Assembly: GCA_947476285.1 (NCBI GenBank)
Contig: CANJPU010000035.1
Coordinates: 1-50,827 of the forward strand
Origin: Comamonadaceae bacterium
Lineage (GTDB): Bacteria; Pseudomonadota; Gammaproteobacteria; Burkholderiales; Burkholderiaceae_C
Reading direction: 5' to 3'
Length of the DNA: 50,827 bases
The notes beneath the pieces are model-generated. The model ran no database searches and was not told the DNA's origin. It was given only the letters and a program-made list of their open reading frames with translations. Positions within the stretch are counted from its first letter, which is position 1; the number at the start of each line of letters is the position of its first letter. Made by a program: the position numbers and the translations under genes. Of the stretch, positions 24,581-35,519 are shown piece after piece.

Positions 24581-26782
24581 CTACTTGCCGGCAGAAGCCG
24601 CCGGTGCAACCATCGATGCGGCCATGGCGGCGGGTGCGGCAGGCGCCACAGCAGTCGCTGCAGCAGGTGCCGTCACCGCAGCCGGCGCAGCCATCTTGGG
24701 CGCAGGCGCTGCCTCAGCAGGGTGAAACTTCACCACCAGCGGCACGATCAGCAGGGCCACGATGTTGATGATCTTGATCAGCGGGTTGATGGCGGGGCCG
24801 GCGGTGTCTTTGTAGGGGTCGCCTACGGTGTCGCCGGTGACGGCGGCCTTGTGGGCCTCAGAGCCTTTGCCGCCGTGGTTGCCGTCTTCGATGAATTTCT
24901 TGGCGTTGTCCCAGGCACCGCCGCCGGTGCACATGGAGATGGCAACGAACAAGCCGGTGACGATGGTGCCCATGAGCAGACCGCCCAGGGCCTTAGGGCC
25001 CAGGATCAGGCCGACCAGGATGGGGACGACCACCGGCAGCAGCGAGGGGATCATCATTTCCTTGATGGCCGCCTTGGTCAGCATGTCCACCGCCACGCCG
25101 TACTCGGGCTTGGCCGTGCCTTCCATGATGCCCTTGATCTCGCGGAACTGGCGGCGCACTTCGACCACCACCGCGCCGGCGGCGCGGCCCACGGCTTCCA
25201 TGGCCATGGCGCCGAAGAGGTAGGGAATCAGGCCGCCGATGAACAAGCCCACGATCACCATCGGGTCGGACAGATCGAAGCTGATCGAGCGGCCATAGCT
25301 TTCCAGCTTGTGGGTGTAGTCGGCAAACAGCACCAGGGCTGCCAGGCCGGCTGAGCCAATGGCGTAGCCCTTGGTCACGGCCTTGGTGGTGTTGCCCACG
25401 GCGTCCAGCGGGTCGGTGATGTCGCGCACGCTGGAGGGCAAGTCGGCCATTTCAGCGATGCCCCCGGCGTTGTCGGTGATGGGGCCGTAGGCGTCAAGTG
25501 CGACCACGATGCCGGCCATGCTCAACATAGAGGTGGCTGCGATGGCAATGCCGTACAGGCCCGCCAGGTTGAACGACACCAGAATGGCGATACACACGAA
25601 GATCACGGGCCAGGCGGTTGAGCGCATGGAGACGCCCAGGCCGGCAATGATGTTGGTGCCGTGGCCGGTGGTCGAAGCCTGTGCGATGTGGCGCACCGGT
25701 GCGTACTGCGTGCCGGTGTAGAACTCGGTGATCCACACCAGCGCGCCGGTGAGGATGAGGCCGACCGCGCAGGCGCCGAACAAGCGCATCTGAGTGCCGG
25801 TGGCGGTGATCGCGTTGTCAGGCATCAGCCAGGCGGTGACGAAGTAGAAGGCGACGAGCGAGAGCACGCCGGCGATGGCCAGGCCCTTGTACAGGGCGGG
25901 CATCACGTTCTTCATGCCGGGCGAAGCCTTGACGAAGAAGCAGCCGATGATGGAGGCGATGATGGACACGCCGCCCAGCGCCAAGGGGTACATCACTGCG
26001 GTGGTGCCCGCACTGGTGATGAGCAGGGCGCCCAGCACCATGGTGGCGATCAAGGTGACCGCGTAGGTCTCGAAAAGGTCAGCGGCCATGCCGGCGCAGT
26101 CGCCCACGTTGTCGCCCACGTTGTCGGCGATCACGGCGGGGTTGCGTGGGTCGTCTTCAGGAATGCCGGCTTCGACTTTGCCCACCAGGTCGGCGCCGAC
26201 GTCAGCACCTTTGGTGAAGATGCCGCCGCCCAGACGCGCGAAGATGGAAATGAGCGATGAGCCGAAGGCAAAACCGATCAGCGGATTGAGCAGCGCGGCC
26301 AGGTTGCGGTCGGGCGTGAGGTTGCCATTGCCGGCCAGAAACCAGTAGAAGCCGGTGACGCCCAAAAGGCCCAGGCCCACCACCAGCATGCCGGTGATGG
26401 CGCCGCCGCGAAACGCAACGTCAAGCGCCGGGCCAATGCCGCGGGTGGCTGCCTGCGCGGTGCGCACGTTGGCACGCACCGAGACGTTCATGCCGATAAA
26501 ACCGCATGCCCCTGAGAGCACGGCGCCGATGATGAAGCCCAGGGCTGTCTGGGTATCAAGAAACACGCCAATCAGAATGGCCAGCACAACGCCGACCATT
26601 GCAATGGTTTTGTATTGTCTTGCGAGGTAAGCTGCCGCGCCATCCTGAATGGCAGCCGCGATTTCCTGCATGCGGGCATTGCCGGCATCTTGCGAAAGAA
26701 TCCAGCCTCTGGCCCAGAACCCATACCCTACGGCCGCAAGGCCGCACACTAGCGCCAATATCAGCGCTGAATTGCCTGTCAT
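24581..26782 (-). CDS. hppA: Membrane-bound proton-translocating pyrophosphatase, K+-independent type
   Basis: Couples pyrophosphate hydrolysis to proton pumping across the inner membrane; 733 residues, about 16 membrane segments. The PPi/Mg site is visible in [40 protein letters not shown] and, near the C-terminus, [20 protein letters not shown]. The K+ selectivity motif reads GNTTKA with Lys at about residue 466; potassium-dependent enzymes have Ala there, so this is the K+-independent class. The last 45 residues or so (after [12 protein letters not shown]) are an Ala/Pro-rich tail not needed by the family. CAGGAGAAG precedes the ATG. It diverges from the soluble ppa gene. Confidence 0.96.
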   Translation of the reverse strand: MTGNSALILALVCGLAAVGYGFWARGWILSQDAGNARMQEIAAAIQDGAAAYLARQYKTIAMVGVVLAILIGVFLDTQTALGFIIGAVLSGACGFIGMNVSVRANVRTAQAATRGIGPALDVAFRGGAITGMLVVGLGLLGVTGFYWFLAGNGNLTPDRNLAALLNPLIGFAFGSSLISIFARLGGGIFTKGADVGADLVGKVEAGIPEDDPRNPAVIADNVGDNVGDCAGMAADLFETYAVTLIATMVLGALLITSAGTTAVMYPLALGGVSIIASIIGCFFVKASPGMKNVMPALYKGLAIAGVLSLVAFYFVTAWLMPDNAITATGTQMRLFGACAVGLILTGALVWITEFYTGTQYAPVRHIAQASTTGHGTNIIAGLGVSMRSTAWPVIFVCIAILVSFNLAGLYGIAIAATSMLSMAGIVVALDAYGPITDNAGGIAEMADLPSSVRDITDPLDAVGNTTKAVTKGYAIGSAGLAALVLFADYTHKLESYGRSISFDLSDPMVIVGLFIGGLIPYLFGAMAMEAVGRAAGAVVVEVRRQFREIKGIMEGTAKPEYGVAVDMLTKAAIKEMMIPSLLPVVVPILVGLILGPKALGGLLMGTIVTGLFVAISMCTGGGAWDNAKKFIEDGNHGGKGSEAHKAAVTGDTVGDPYKDTAGPAINPLIKIINIVALLIVPLVVKFHPAEAAPAPKMAAPAAVTAPAAATAVAPAAPAAMAASMVAPAASAGK

Positions 26783-27020
26783 TTGAACTTCTCCTGTCGT
26801 TGTTTCGCTTGGAGGGGGCTAACGCATGCGGTGCCCCCGCTGCGTTGCTTCCTCGTAGCTCCCCAACAGGCGGAGACGATTGGCCAACCGGGCGAATATA
26901 AGGGCAAATTTGTGACGGATTCGCGATATGACGATGAAAGCAAGGCTGGCGAAAGTAAAATAAGGGTTAATACTAGGTTTTCGGCCCACTCCAGGTCCAC
27001 TCCAATTACCCAAAAGAATC

Positions 27021-27557
27021 ATGTCCCTCGACAAAGTAACACCCGGCAAGAACGTCCCTGATTCCTTCAACGTCATCATCGAAATCCCGATGAACGCCGA
27101 CCCGGTGAAGTACGAAGTGGACAAAGAGTCGGGCGCCATCTTCGTGGACCGCTTCATGAGCACGTCCATGCACTACCCAACCAACTACGGTTATGTGCCA
27201 AAGACCATCAGCGGTGACGGCGACCCGGTGGACGTGCTGGTCATCACGCCGGTGCCGCTGATTCCCGGCGTGGTGGTAACCTGCCGGCCCATCGGCATCC
27301 TGAAGATGGAAGACGAAGCCGGCCAGGACGGCAAGGTACTGGCCGTGCCGACTGACAAGATCCTGGGCATCTATACGCAATGGCAAAAGCCCGAAGACCT
27401 CAACCCGGTTCGGCTCAACACCATCGCCCACTTCTTTGAGCACTACAAAGACCTGGAGCCCGGCAAGTGGGTCAAGATCGTGGGATGGGAAGGGCCAGAT
27501 GCCGCGCGCAAGGAAATCATGGATGGCATTGCAAGCTACAACAAGGAGCATGGCTGA
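27021..27557 (+). CDS. ppa: Inorganic pyrophosphatase, family I
   Basis: Soluble cytoplasmic pyrophosphatase, 178 residues. Active-site residues appear in ELxK-like [25 protein letters not shown], and the signature DGDPVDVLV with three metal-binding aspartates. Length is that of hexameric bacterial enzymes. The divergent neighbour hppA hydrolyses the same substrate while saving the energy as a proton gradient. The 238-bp region between them (26,783-27,020) must hold both promoters; no convincing consensus pair was found. Accessory DNA begins right after this gene. Confidence 0.97.
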   Translation: MSLDKVTPGKNVPDSFNVIIEIPMNADPVKYEVDKESGAIFVDRFMSTSMHYPTNYGYVPKTISGDGDPVDVLVITPVPLIPGVVVTCRPIGILKMEDEAGQDGKVLAVPTDKILGIYTQWQKPEDLNPVRLNTIAHFFEHYKDLEPGKWVKIVGWEGPDAARKEIMDGIASYNKEHG

Positions 27558-27611
27558 ATGCGGGCAGGCAGCAAAGAACCGTGGGCCAAGGTGCTTTCTT
27601 GAGGTGATCTC

Positions 27612-28508
27612 ATGTGGAGGTGCATAGAAGACTTACTGCGCCGTTTTCGCGCAATCGGGCGCGCTGGGCCGCAAGTACCGGTTGCTCCTGAGCGCTTGGT
27701 GCCCGTCGTACCGCCGATGTTTGCCCGGGTTGGGCCTATGCCTGCGCCCGACGCGCCTGCGATCGTATCGCCGGTGTGGGCTGCTGAGGCAGGCGCGCCA
27801 CCCTTTCCGGCCAGTCCAACTGAAGTTGACCCTGCTGCGGAGCTTGATCGGTCCTTTCAATTCTTCCAGACGCTTCTGCCATGGAGTGCAGCCGCAGCCG
27901 TGTTCATGCACTGCGGTCAGCGCCGGCAGTCCGTGAGAATCCCTAAGGAGACGCTCGACGGGCTATACGCCTATGTGGTGATCGAACACAGATTGCCAGG
28001 GCCAGAGGAGGGCGCTCCCGCGCCGCACTTGCAGCGCATGATCTTCCGCCCCGTCATGGGCGCGCATACGGAGCACGGGGCGGTTGCTCTCAGGGCAGCG
28101 GTACGAACGGACACGCCCCATCACGTTATCCGTTGCGGCGGCACATTGATCTTCCGTACAGGTGTGCTTGAGAAGTGGAGTCTGCGCAGCGGCTCCTATC
28201 ACGGCATAGAACCTGCGTTGGCAGTCACTGCGGAGGGCAGGCCAGGTGTCACTGACTATCCGCTCCTGCCGCTACCCATTGACCGCTACATGACGCTGCG
28301 GCAAGCCGAAACCGCCGAAACAAGGAACTCGCATCAGCCGCAGCGCGCGACTGGCCGACAGCTTCTTGAGGCATTGTTGCCGGGGCCCCAGCTCGGGGCT
28401 GCAGCACCGGTCGGGAGACCCCTCCGGTTGGAACCGCGATCCGGCAGGCCTTCCCCCAGCACTTCCAGCAGTCGAACTCGTTCCGTAGCCTCTGCCCCAG
28501 GGCCGTAG
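27612..28508 (+). CDS. Uncharacterised Pro/Ala/Ser-rich protein, possible effector
   Basis: A 298-residue frame with a good ribosome site (GAGGTGA, 5 bases before the ATG). No family is recognised. Residues 18-75 are Pro/Ala-rich, and about 80-230 look folded: FFQTLLPWSAAAAVFMHCGQ, then GLYAYVVIEHRLPG. The last 60 residues are Arg/Ser/Pro-rich. The segment GGTLIFRTGVLEKWSLRSG followed by SYH (about 176-197) resembles the G-x-L-x-F..G-x-L-x-x-W-x-x-x-SGxY pattern I associate with host-directed bacterial proteins, but this is recall, not a search. It has no signal peptide or membrane segment. It ends exactly where a decayed copy of the GNAT gene 3' end begins, and a kinase-like frame of similar composition follows. 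Confidence 0.6.
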   Translation: MWRCIEDLLRRFRAIGRAGPQVPVAPERLVPVVPPMFARVGPMPAPDAPAIVSPVWAAEAGAPPFPASPTEVDPAAELDRSFQFFQTLLPWSAAAAVFMHCGQRRQSVRIPKETLDGLYAYVVIEHRLPGPEEGAPAPHLQRMIFRPVMGAHTEHGAVALRAAVRTDTPHHVIRCGGTLIFRTGVLEKWSLRSGSYHGIEPALAVTAEGRPGVTDYPLLPLPIDRYMTLRQAETAETRNSHQPQRATGRQLLEALLPGPQLGAAAPVGRPLRLEPRSGRPSPSTSSSRTRSVASAPGP

Positions 28509-28515
28509 CCCTGGT

Positions 28516-28618
28516 CTACGGCGGCCCTTGCCGAAATGGGCCTCGGCTTTCCAGTTGCGCCATGTAGCCGGCGATGCCCTGACCTTCGCGCGCCCGTGGG
28601 CGCTGCTGGTCATGCCCG
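28516..28618 (-). pseudogene. Decayed duplicate of the 3' end of the DUF482/GNAT gene
   Basis: Read on the minus strand this encodes AREGQGIAGYMAQLESRGPF then RQGPP and a stop, against AREGQGIAGYMEQLENRSPF then RQGAR and a stop at the end of the intact gene (29,940-31,109). DNA similarity runs from the base after the upstream frame's stop (28,509) to about 28,618 and matches 29,935-30,088, with about 40 bp deleted inside and a frameshift before the AREGQG part. It is a non-functional remnant marking an earlier junction between this gene and the preceding frame. Confidence 0.8.
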
Positions 28619-28792
28619 GACGCGTTATACATACTTTCTGAGATGCCAAAAGTGACCAAAGAGTAAATTTGGATCCATCGTAGTGGGCGTTTGGTTCCAT
28701 TTGCAAACGGACCGCGGGCTGAGTGGGCACGATGACGACCTCTCCGAAACTTCTTTTGGGGAAATGTTGTTCACGGAAGTTAAAGAATCGCT

Positions 28793-29938
28793 ATGCCGGG
28801 TACCCGCAAGTCTGCTCGTTCTCTGTCCCGTTCGGGTTCCCCTGCCAGTCCACCCAAAGCCCAGTGCGGGGCCGGCGGGGTTCGTCGCCCTCTCGGCCTT
28901 CTGGGTGGCAACTCTCAAGTTCCGTTTGGTGCGAGACCGGGCTTTCCGGGGCGGGAAAATGTACGCCCCGAGTCTCCACCCATAAGTGCTGTTTCTGAAG
29001 GAGCTGCTGCAGGAGTTCCTGAAGGAGCACGTCCAGCAACACCTGCGGGAGAACCCATAGGCGCGCCTCAGGAGACACCTCCGCGAGGGCCTGGGATGCC
29101 AAATGGGGCCACGTGCCAGAAGCAGTCGACAAGGCAAAGGTTCGAAGCTGAAAATGAATTCAAATTCAACTCATTTATGGTCGCTTTGAACAGCGGAGAA
29201 TTTGTAGGGAAGGGTGACTTTCACGAAGTACACCGTTTCGGCCCTGCAGGGGTGATTAAGCTTCCATCAGAGAAGGCGTTCCGGTTTACGGTGGGGAAAT
29301 ACCAAGGCGCCGTGCAATTCCAAATGGAGCATCTACCTCTGCTAATCGAGTTTTTGGAGCGGAACAGAGAAAATGCGGATTTTAGCGATCTTGTGATTCC
29401 AAAGGTTGAATATTTAGAGCGCACGAATGGTCTACACCATTTGAGCCTGCAGCTAGTTCCGTATATTGAAGGAACACATCCGGTCCCTGGGGACTCATGT
29501 TTGGCCCGTTTTCAACAATTAGTCGACGCCTACAACGCGCAAGCCGATCAACCACTGAAGATTGACATCAAAGCGGACAACATCATCGTTGTTGTCGATC
29601 CAAGCGGACAGCGAAGGTATGTCTTGATCGATCCGGGGTTGCTTGAATTCAAGCTTCTTGGTGAACATCCTGAGCCGAGGAGAGCGGCGGGCGCCGCTGG
29701 ATGCCCCGCTGAGGGCGCAGACGGTGCGGGTTGCATTCCATCGGCAGCATCGTCCGCAGCGGCTGGTCCTGCGGGCTCTGTAGGTCCATCCGGTAGCCGA
29801 CCTGGATCGAGTGCATCCAGTTTCCTAAGGGTTGCTTCAACTGAGCGGCGGTCCCCAAGCCCTCAGTCAAGTATTCCCCGGGTTTCTTCCCAAAGTTCGC
29901 CTCCAAGCTCGCCTCGACGCCTGTTCGCGGCACCCTGA
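28793..29938 (+). CDS. Protein kinase-like putative effector
   Basis: A 381-residue protein with a compact kinase-like core between two disordered arms. Residues 1-115 are Ser/Gly/Pro/Arg-rich; 295-381 are Ala/Gly then Ser/Pro-rich. The core (about 118-290) shows, in order, a Gly-rich loop FVGKGDFHEV (137-146), a beta-3 lysine in VIKLP (K156), a hinge-like LQLVPYIEGTH, the catalytic loop LKIDIKADNIIV (D258, K260, N263) and LIDPG (D280) in place of DFG. About 170 residues with no room for an activation segment resembles the minimal OspG/NleH effector kinases; this is motif-level likeness, not a search result. The core is visibly more AT-rich than its surroundings. Start at the first ATG of the frame; the ribosome site is weak. 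No secretion-system gene is in the window. Confidence 0.65.
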   Translation: MPGTRKSARSLSRSGSPASPPKAQCGAGGVRRPLGLLGGNSQVPFGARPGFPGRENVRPESPPISAVSEGAAAGVPEGARPATPAGEPIGAPQETPPRGPGMPNGATCQKQSTRQRFEAENEFKFNSFMVALNSGEFVGKGDFHEVHRFGPAGVIKLPSEKAFRFTVGKYQGAVQFQMEHLPLLIEFLERNRENADFSDLVIPKVEYLERTNGLHHLSLQLVPYIEGTHPVPGDSCLARFQQLVDAYNAQADQPLKIDIKADNIIVVVDPSGQRRYVLIDPGLLEFKLLGEHPEPRRAAGAAGCPAEGADGAGCIPSAASSAAAGPAGSVGPSGSRPGSSASSFLRVASTERRSPSPQSSIPRVSSQSSPPSSPRRLFAAP

Positions 29939-29939
29939 C

Positions 29940-31109
29940 CTACCGCGCCCCCTGCCGAAACGGACTGCGGTTTTCCAGTTGTTCCATGTAGCCGGCAATG
30001 CCCTGGCCTTCTCTTGCCAGAAAGCGTTCCACTGCATCGGCAAATGCCGGCTGCGCAAGCCAGTGGGCGCTGCTGGTCTTGACCGGCATCAGGGCGCGCG
30101 CCATCTTGTGCTCGCCTTGCGCACCGCCTTCGAAGCGGTGCCAGCCATGATCTATGCACCACTGCAGCGGTTGGTAATAGCAAGCTTCAAAGTGTAGACA
30201 GTCCACCCGCTCCAGCGCGCCCCAATAGCGGCCATACGCTACTTTCTCTTGGCCTTGTTCGCCCAGGGCGATCAGGCTGCAGGCGATAGCTCGGCCTTCG
30301 CGCTCGGCGATGAACATCAGCCAGCTATCTGGCATGTGCATGGCAGTCATTTCAAAGAACTCGCGCGTGAGGTAGGGCGAGTTGCCGTGTTCCAGGTAGG
30401 TGCGCTCATAGCAGCGGTAGAACAAATCCCAGTTGGCCGGCCCAATCTGCGCGCCGCGGGCCCAGCGCCAGCTCACGCCGGCTTGCGCCACCTTGCGTCT
30501 TTCCTGGCGAATCTTTTTACGCTTCTCTTGCGACAGGCTCGCTAGAAAATCATCGAAGCCGGCCCAGCCCTGGTTGGACCAGTGGAACTGCACCGTGTGG
30601 CGCAGCATCAGGCCGGCCGCCTGGCAGGCCCGCATGTCCTGCTCACTGGCAAACAACAAGTGCACGGATGACAGCTTTTGCTGTCGGCACCAGGCAATCA
30701 CCGCGTCCACCAGCGCCTTGCGCGCCGCATCGTCTTGCGCCAGCAGGCGCGAGCCGGGCACTGGCGTGAAGGGGGTGGCAATCACGGCCTTGGGGTAGTA
30801 GGCAAGGCCATGCTGCTCATACGCATTGGCCCAGGCCCAGTCGAACACGTACTCGCCGTAGGAGTGATCCTTCAGATAAAGCGCGCAGGCGCCAGCCAAG
30901 TGCTTGCCCTGCCACACGCTCACAAAACGGGGCGTCCAGCCTGTGGCTGGCGTGGCGCTTGCGCTTTGCTCCATGGCCAGCAGGTACGCGTGGCGCATGA
31001 AGGGCGTGGGTGCATCTTGCCGGGCCAGCATGCTGTCCCACTGCGCGCTATCGATCTGCCCAACCGAGTTCAGCACCCGGATGACATAATCCGTCGAGTC
31101 GTTTTTCAC
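29940..31109 (-). CDS. DUF482/COG3146 family GNAT-like acyltransferase
   Basis: A 389-residue protein of the peptidogalycan/DUF482 family, related to FemAB and GNAT acyltransferases; the biochemical role is not established. Typical segments: FMRHAYLLAMEQSASATPATGW near the start (shown in part), EYVFDWAWANAYEQHGL, FHWSNQGWAGFDDFLASLS followed by EKRKKIRQERR, and the C-terminal EGGAQGEHKMARALMPV with a histidine-rich approach (FEACYYQPLQWCIDHG). The GTG at 31109 is the longest start and lies only 6 bp from the divergent nadE ATG. Its stop lies one base after that of the kinase-like gene (convergent), and a decayed second copy of its 3' end lies at 28,516-28,618. Confidence 0.85.
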   Translation of the reverse strand: MKNDSTDYVIRVLNSVGQIDSAQWDSMLARQDAPTPFMRHAYLLAMEQSASATPATGWTPRFVSVWQGKHLAGACALYLKDHSYGEYVFDWAWANAYEQHGLAYYPKAVIATPFTPVPGSRLLAQDDAARKALVDAVIAWCRQQKLSSVHLLFASEQDMRACQAAGLMLRHTVQFHWSNQGWAGFDDFLASLSQEKRKKIRQERRKVAQAGVSWRWARGAQIGPANWDLFYRCYERTYLEHGNSPYLTREFFEMTAMHMPDSWLMFIAEREGRAIACSLIALGEQGQEKVAYGRYWGALERVDCLHFEACYYQPLQWCIDHGWHRFEGGAQGEHKMARALMPVKTSSAHWLAQPAFADAVERFLAREGQGIAGYMEQLENRSPFRQGAR

Positions 31110-31115
31110 TCAGCT

Positions 31116-33134
<2,019 letters not shown>

Positions 33135-33152
33135 GGCGAGGGCGGGTCTGCC

Positions 33153-33737
33153 TTAGATCTGCGAGAGATCCGGCGCAGCGGCCACCCCGCCGCCTTGCAC
33201 CAGCTCAGGCAGCAGCTTGGTCACTTCGCTTTCCACTCGGATCAAATCCATCTGCCACTCGCTCATGAAGCCCTGGGCGACGGTTGAGCGCAGGAAGGTG
33301 AGTAGCGACGCGTAATAGCCGTCAGCATCCAGCAGGCCGACCGGCTTGTCGTGGTAGCCCAGTTGGCGCCAAGTCCACACTTCAAAGAATTCTTCCAAGG
33401 TGCCTATGCCGCCCGGCAGTGCAAGAAAGGCGTCGGCCCGCTCGGCCATCATGCGTTTGCGCTGATGCATGTTGTCCACCACATGCAATTCGGTGCAGTC
33501 AAGTTTTGCCCATTCTTTTTCCACCAAGGCCTGGGGAATCACACCGACCACCCGGCCGCCAGCAGCCAGAGTGGCATCGGCCAGCACACCCATCAGCCCG
33601 TTGTTACCGCCGCCATAAACCAGTTGGCCGCCGTGGCGCCCTATCCACTGCCCCACTTCCTTGGCCACTTCTGCAAAGCGTGGCTGTACGCCACGACGTG
33701 AGCCGCAGTAAACGCAAAGGGAAAATGTGGGGTTCAT
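33153..33737 (-). CDS. LOG family protein (putative nucleotide 5'-monophosphate phosphoribohydrolase)
   Basis: A 194-residue Rossmann-fold LOG protein. The ATG at 33737 overlaps the dgkA stop as ATGA; the frame extends further but only into dgkA. Hallmarks are LCVYCGSRRGVQPRF, LVYGGGNNGLMGVLADA, MHQRKRMMAERADAFLALPG and PGGIGTLEEFFEVWTWRQLG, the PGGxGTxxE catalytic motif. Plant and some bacterial members release cytokinin bases; many bacterial ones hydrolyse AMP or other nucleotides. The true substrate here is open. Translationally coupled to dgkA. Confidence 0.9.
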   Translation of the reverse strand: MNPTFSLCVYCGSRRGVQPRFAEVAKEVGQWIGRHGGQLVYGGGNNGLMGVLADATLAAGGRVVGVIPQALVEKEWAKLDCTELHVVDNMHQRKRMMAERADAFLALPGGIGTLEEFFEVWTWRQLGYHDKPVGLLDADGYYASLLTFLRSTVAQGFMSEWQMDLIRVESEVTKLLPELVQGGGVAAAPDLSQI

Positions 33738-34135
33738 GTAAGAAACCGCTGGTACAGCGCGGCCAGCCAGATGCCGGCGCACCACAGCAGGCTCAGCAGC
33801 ACGGCCGCGCTGCCCATGTCCTTGGCGCGCTTGGACAGCTCATGCCACTCGGGGCCGATGCGGTCGATGGCCGCTTCGATGCAGGTGTTGAGTAGCTCCA
33901 CAATCAGCACCAGCAGCACCGAGCCGCTGAGCAGGGCGATTTCCACCCAGCTTCGGCCCAACCAGAACGCCAGCGGGATCAGCACGCAGGCAGCCAGGGC
34001 CTCTTGCCGAAAGGCGGTTTCACTCCAGCCGGCCTTGAGGCCTGCTATTGAAAACCGGGCCGCGTGGTAGATACGGTTCAAGCCCGTGCGCAGCTTCTGC
34101 TCTTGGGCTGGGTTGGCGCCTTGTGGGGGGGTCAT
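33734..34135 (-). CDS. dgkA: Diacylglycerol kinase
   Basis: Integral membrane enzyme that phosphorylates diacylglycerol or undecaprenol to recycle lipids released by envelope-glycan synthesis. 133 residues with three membrane helices. The signature is LLVLIVELLNTCIEAAIDRI (catalytic Glu, then Asn), followed by HELSKRAKDMGSAAVLLSLL. The N-terminal amphipathic helix AARFSIAGLKAGWSETAFRQE is also diagnostic. Coupled to the LOG gene by ATGA; 42 bp separates it from the RDD gene upstream, so co-transcription with the sigma-factor cluster is possible. Confidence 0.95.
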   Translation of the reverse strand: MTPPQGANPAQEQKLRTGLNRIYHAARFSIAGLKAGWSETAFRQEALAACVLIPLAFWLGRSWVEIALLSGSVLLVLIVELLNTCIEAAIDRIGPEWHELSKRAKDMGSAAVLLSLLWCAGIWLAALYQRFLT

Positions 34136-34177
34136 GCGGCAATTGTCGCTGACGGCGCGCGCTTTCTTGCGCTGGGG

Positions 34178-34738
34178 TCAGTCTTTGGTGGCTTTCGCGG
34201 CTGGCGCAGGTGCGTCAATCAGCCGCGTGCCGGCCAGCGCGTCGTGCCAGAACTGTCCCAGTGGATGAAACCGGCTGAGCACCGCCCAGATTGCAATCCA
34301 GCCGATCATGAGAAGCGCCGTATCAGCCACGCTTGTCTTGTGATGAGGCAAGGCTGCGAGCAGGGCCAATGGGGGAAGAAACCACAGCCAGCACAGCGCG
34401 TAACGCAGCAGGGCGCGCGTCTGCGTGATGGATCGGCCAGCGCGGTCCACCACGCGAATGCGCCAGGTCTTCATGGCCAGGGTTTGGCCCTTTGCCCAGA
34501 ACCATGCAAAGTAGATTCCGAAGACCACCACCAGGAAGGCCTGCAGCAGCGGGCGGCGTGCGTCCATGGCATTTCGCATCTGGCCCATGGTGCTGAAAAG
34601 CCAGCCGGCCATGAACACCACTGCAAAGAGAAGCATGCCCTCGTACAGCCAGCACGCCATGCGCCGTGGCAGACCGGGGGTTGTGAGGTTTACCGTGGCC
34701 GGATCATTGGGCCATGTTTGCTGCTGGCGCGCCGTCAT
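34178..34738 (-). CDS. RDD family membrane protein
   Basis: A 186-residue RDD-family integral membrane protein. The ATG at 34738 gives MTARQQQTWPNDPATVNLTT and then PGLPRRMACWLYEGMLLFAV, the R-containing first helix; the frame continues upstream only as antisense-like noise within the DUF3106 gene. Three or four membrane segments are visible, with TLAMKTWRIRVVDRAGRSIT between them, a typical RDD block. The function of the family is poorly known. It is the last gene of the sigma/DUF3619/DUF3106 cluster. Confidence 0.85.
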   Translation of the reverse strand: MTARQQQTWPNDPATVNLTTPGLPRRMACWLYEGMLLFAVVFMAGWLFSTMGQMRNAMDARRPLLQAFLVVVFGIYFAWFWAKGQTLAMKTWRIRVVDRAGRSITQTRALLRYALCWLWFLPPLALLAALPHHKTSVADTALLMIGWIAIWAVLSRFHPLGQFWHDALAGTRLIDAPAPAAKATKD

Positions 34739-34751
34739 CGGCCGGAGAGCT

Positions 34752-35504
34752 TCAGTTTGTGCGCGCCGCGTCCGGTGCGGGCGCCTGCTGCGGCAAGAGG
34801 GTGTGCAGTTGCACCTGATCGGGCGCCACGTTGATGCGCGGTGTGCGCGTGTTCTGGGCGGTCTGGGGTACGGTGGTGAGCTTTTCTGGCTGCACCGGCT
34901 TGATTGCGGCGGCCGTGGTAGGTGGCTTGGACGCACTGGCCGCGAGTTTCGCTTTTTCCTCGGTGGTCAGAGACTTGTAGGCTTCCCACTTGGCTCGCTT
35001 GTCGTCGGTGGTCATTTGCTGGGCCTCACCGAAGTTCAGGCGAGCGAAGGTTCGTTGCTGCGGGCTGAGTGCCACCCATTCGGTCATGCGGCTTTGCAGT
35101 TTGGTCTGCTCTGCGGGGGCCAGACGCGGATAGTTTTGCGACATGGCCAGCCACTTGCGCTTTTGGGCCTCGCTCAGGGTGTTCCATTTGGCTGCCAAAG
35201 GTGCCAAAGCCTGTTGCTGACCGGGGGATAGCTCGGTCCACAGAGGTTTGGTGACTTGCCGCGATGCGGCGCTGGACCGAGATGTAGCAGCCCGTGCGCT
35301 GCTCGCGCGAGCAGTTGGAGCCGAGGCATGGATGGCGGGTGCGGCGGCGCTTGGCGGCGGGGCTTGCGCTTCAATGGCTGCGGGAGCGGTCTGGCCGCAA
35401 GCAAGTTGCCATGTAAACGCAAGCGTCAGCGCAAGCATCAGGCAGCCCGAGCCAGCGCGGCACCGGGCAGCTGCGGCGGCGGCAAGCTTTTGTGGCTGGA
35501 TCAA
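34752..35504 (-). CDS. DUF3106 domain protein
   Basis: A 250-residue secreted or periplasmic protein. It starts with a TTG, 15 bp after the DUF3619 stop, and has a signal-like hydrophobic stretch (GCLMLALTLAFTWQLACG). After an Ala/Ser-rich linker, the DUF3106 region has repeated Trp/Leu helices: LWTELSPGQQQALAPLAAKW, TLSEAQKRKWLAMSQNYPRL and EQTKLQSRMTEWVALSPQQR. Such helical repeats recall small periplasmic stress proteins of the CpxP/Spy kind, but this is an analogy from pattern, not homology. Within a sigma-factor operon it could be part of an envelope-stress response. Confidence 0.8.
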   Translation of the reverse strand: MIQPQKLAAAAAARCRAGSGCLMLALTLAFTWQLACGQTAPAAIEAQAPPPSAAAPAIHASAPTARASSARAATSRSSAASRQVTKPLWTELSPGQQQALAPLAAKWNTLSEAQKRKWLAMSQNYPRLAPAEQTKLQSRMTEWVALSPQQRTFARLNFGEAQQMTTDDKRAKWEAYKSLTTEEKAKLAASASKPPTTAAAIKPVQPEKLTTVPQTAQNTRTPRINVAPDQVQLHTLLPQQAPAPDAARTN

Positions 35505-35519
35505 TTCGGTTCTGCCGGG

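Noticed and set aside
28740..28780. Plant-inducible-promoter-like pair TTCT-N15-TTCA before the kinase-like gene
   Set aside because: The known box needs TTCG at both positions with a set spacing; neither half nor the spacing matches.
30678..31115. N-terminal extension of NadE
   Set aside because: It is antisense to the GNAT-like gene, and NadE orthologues start at the equivalent of 31116.
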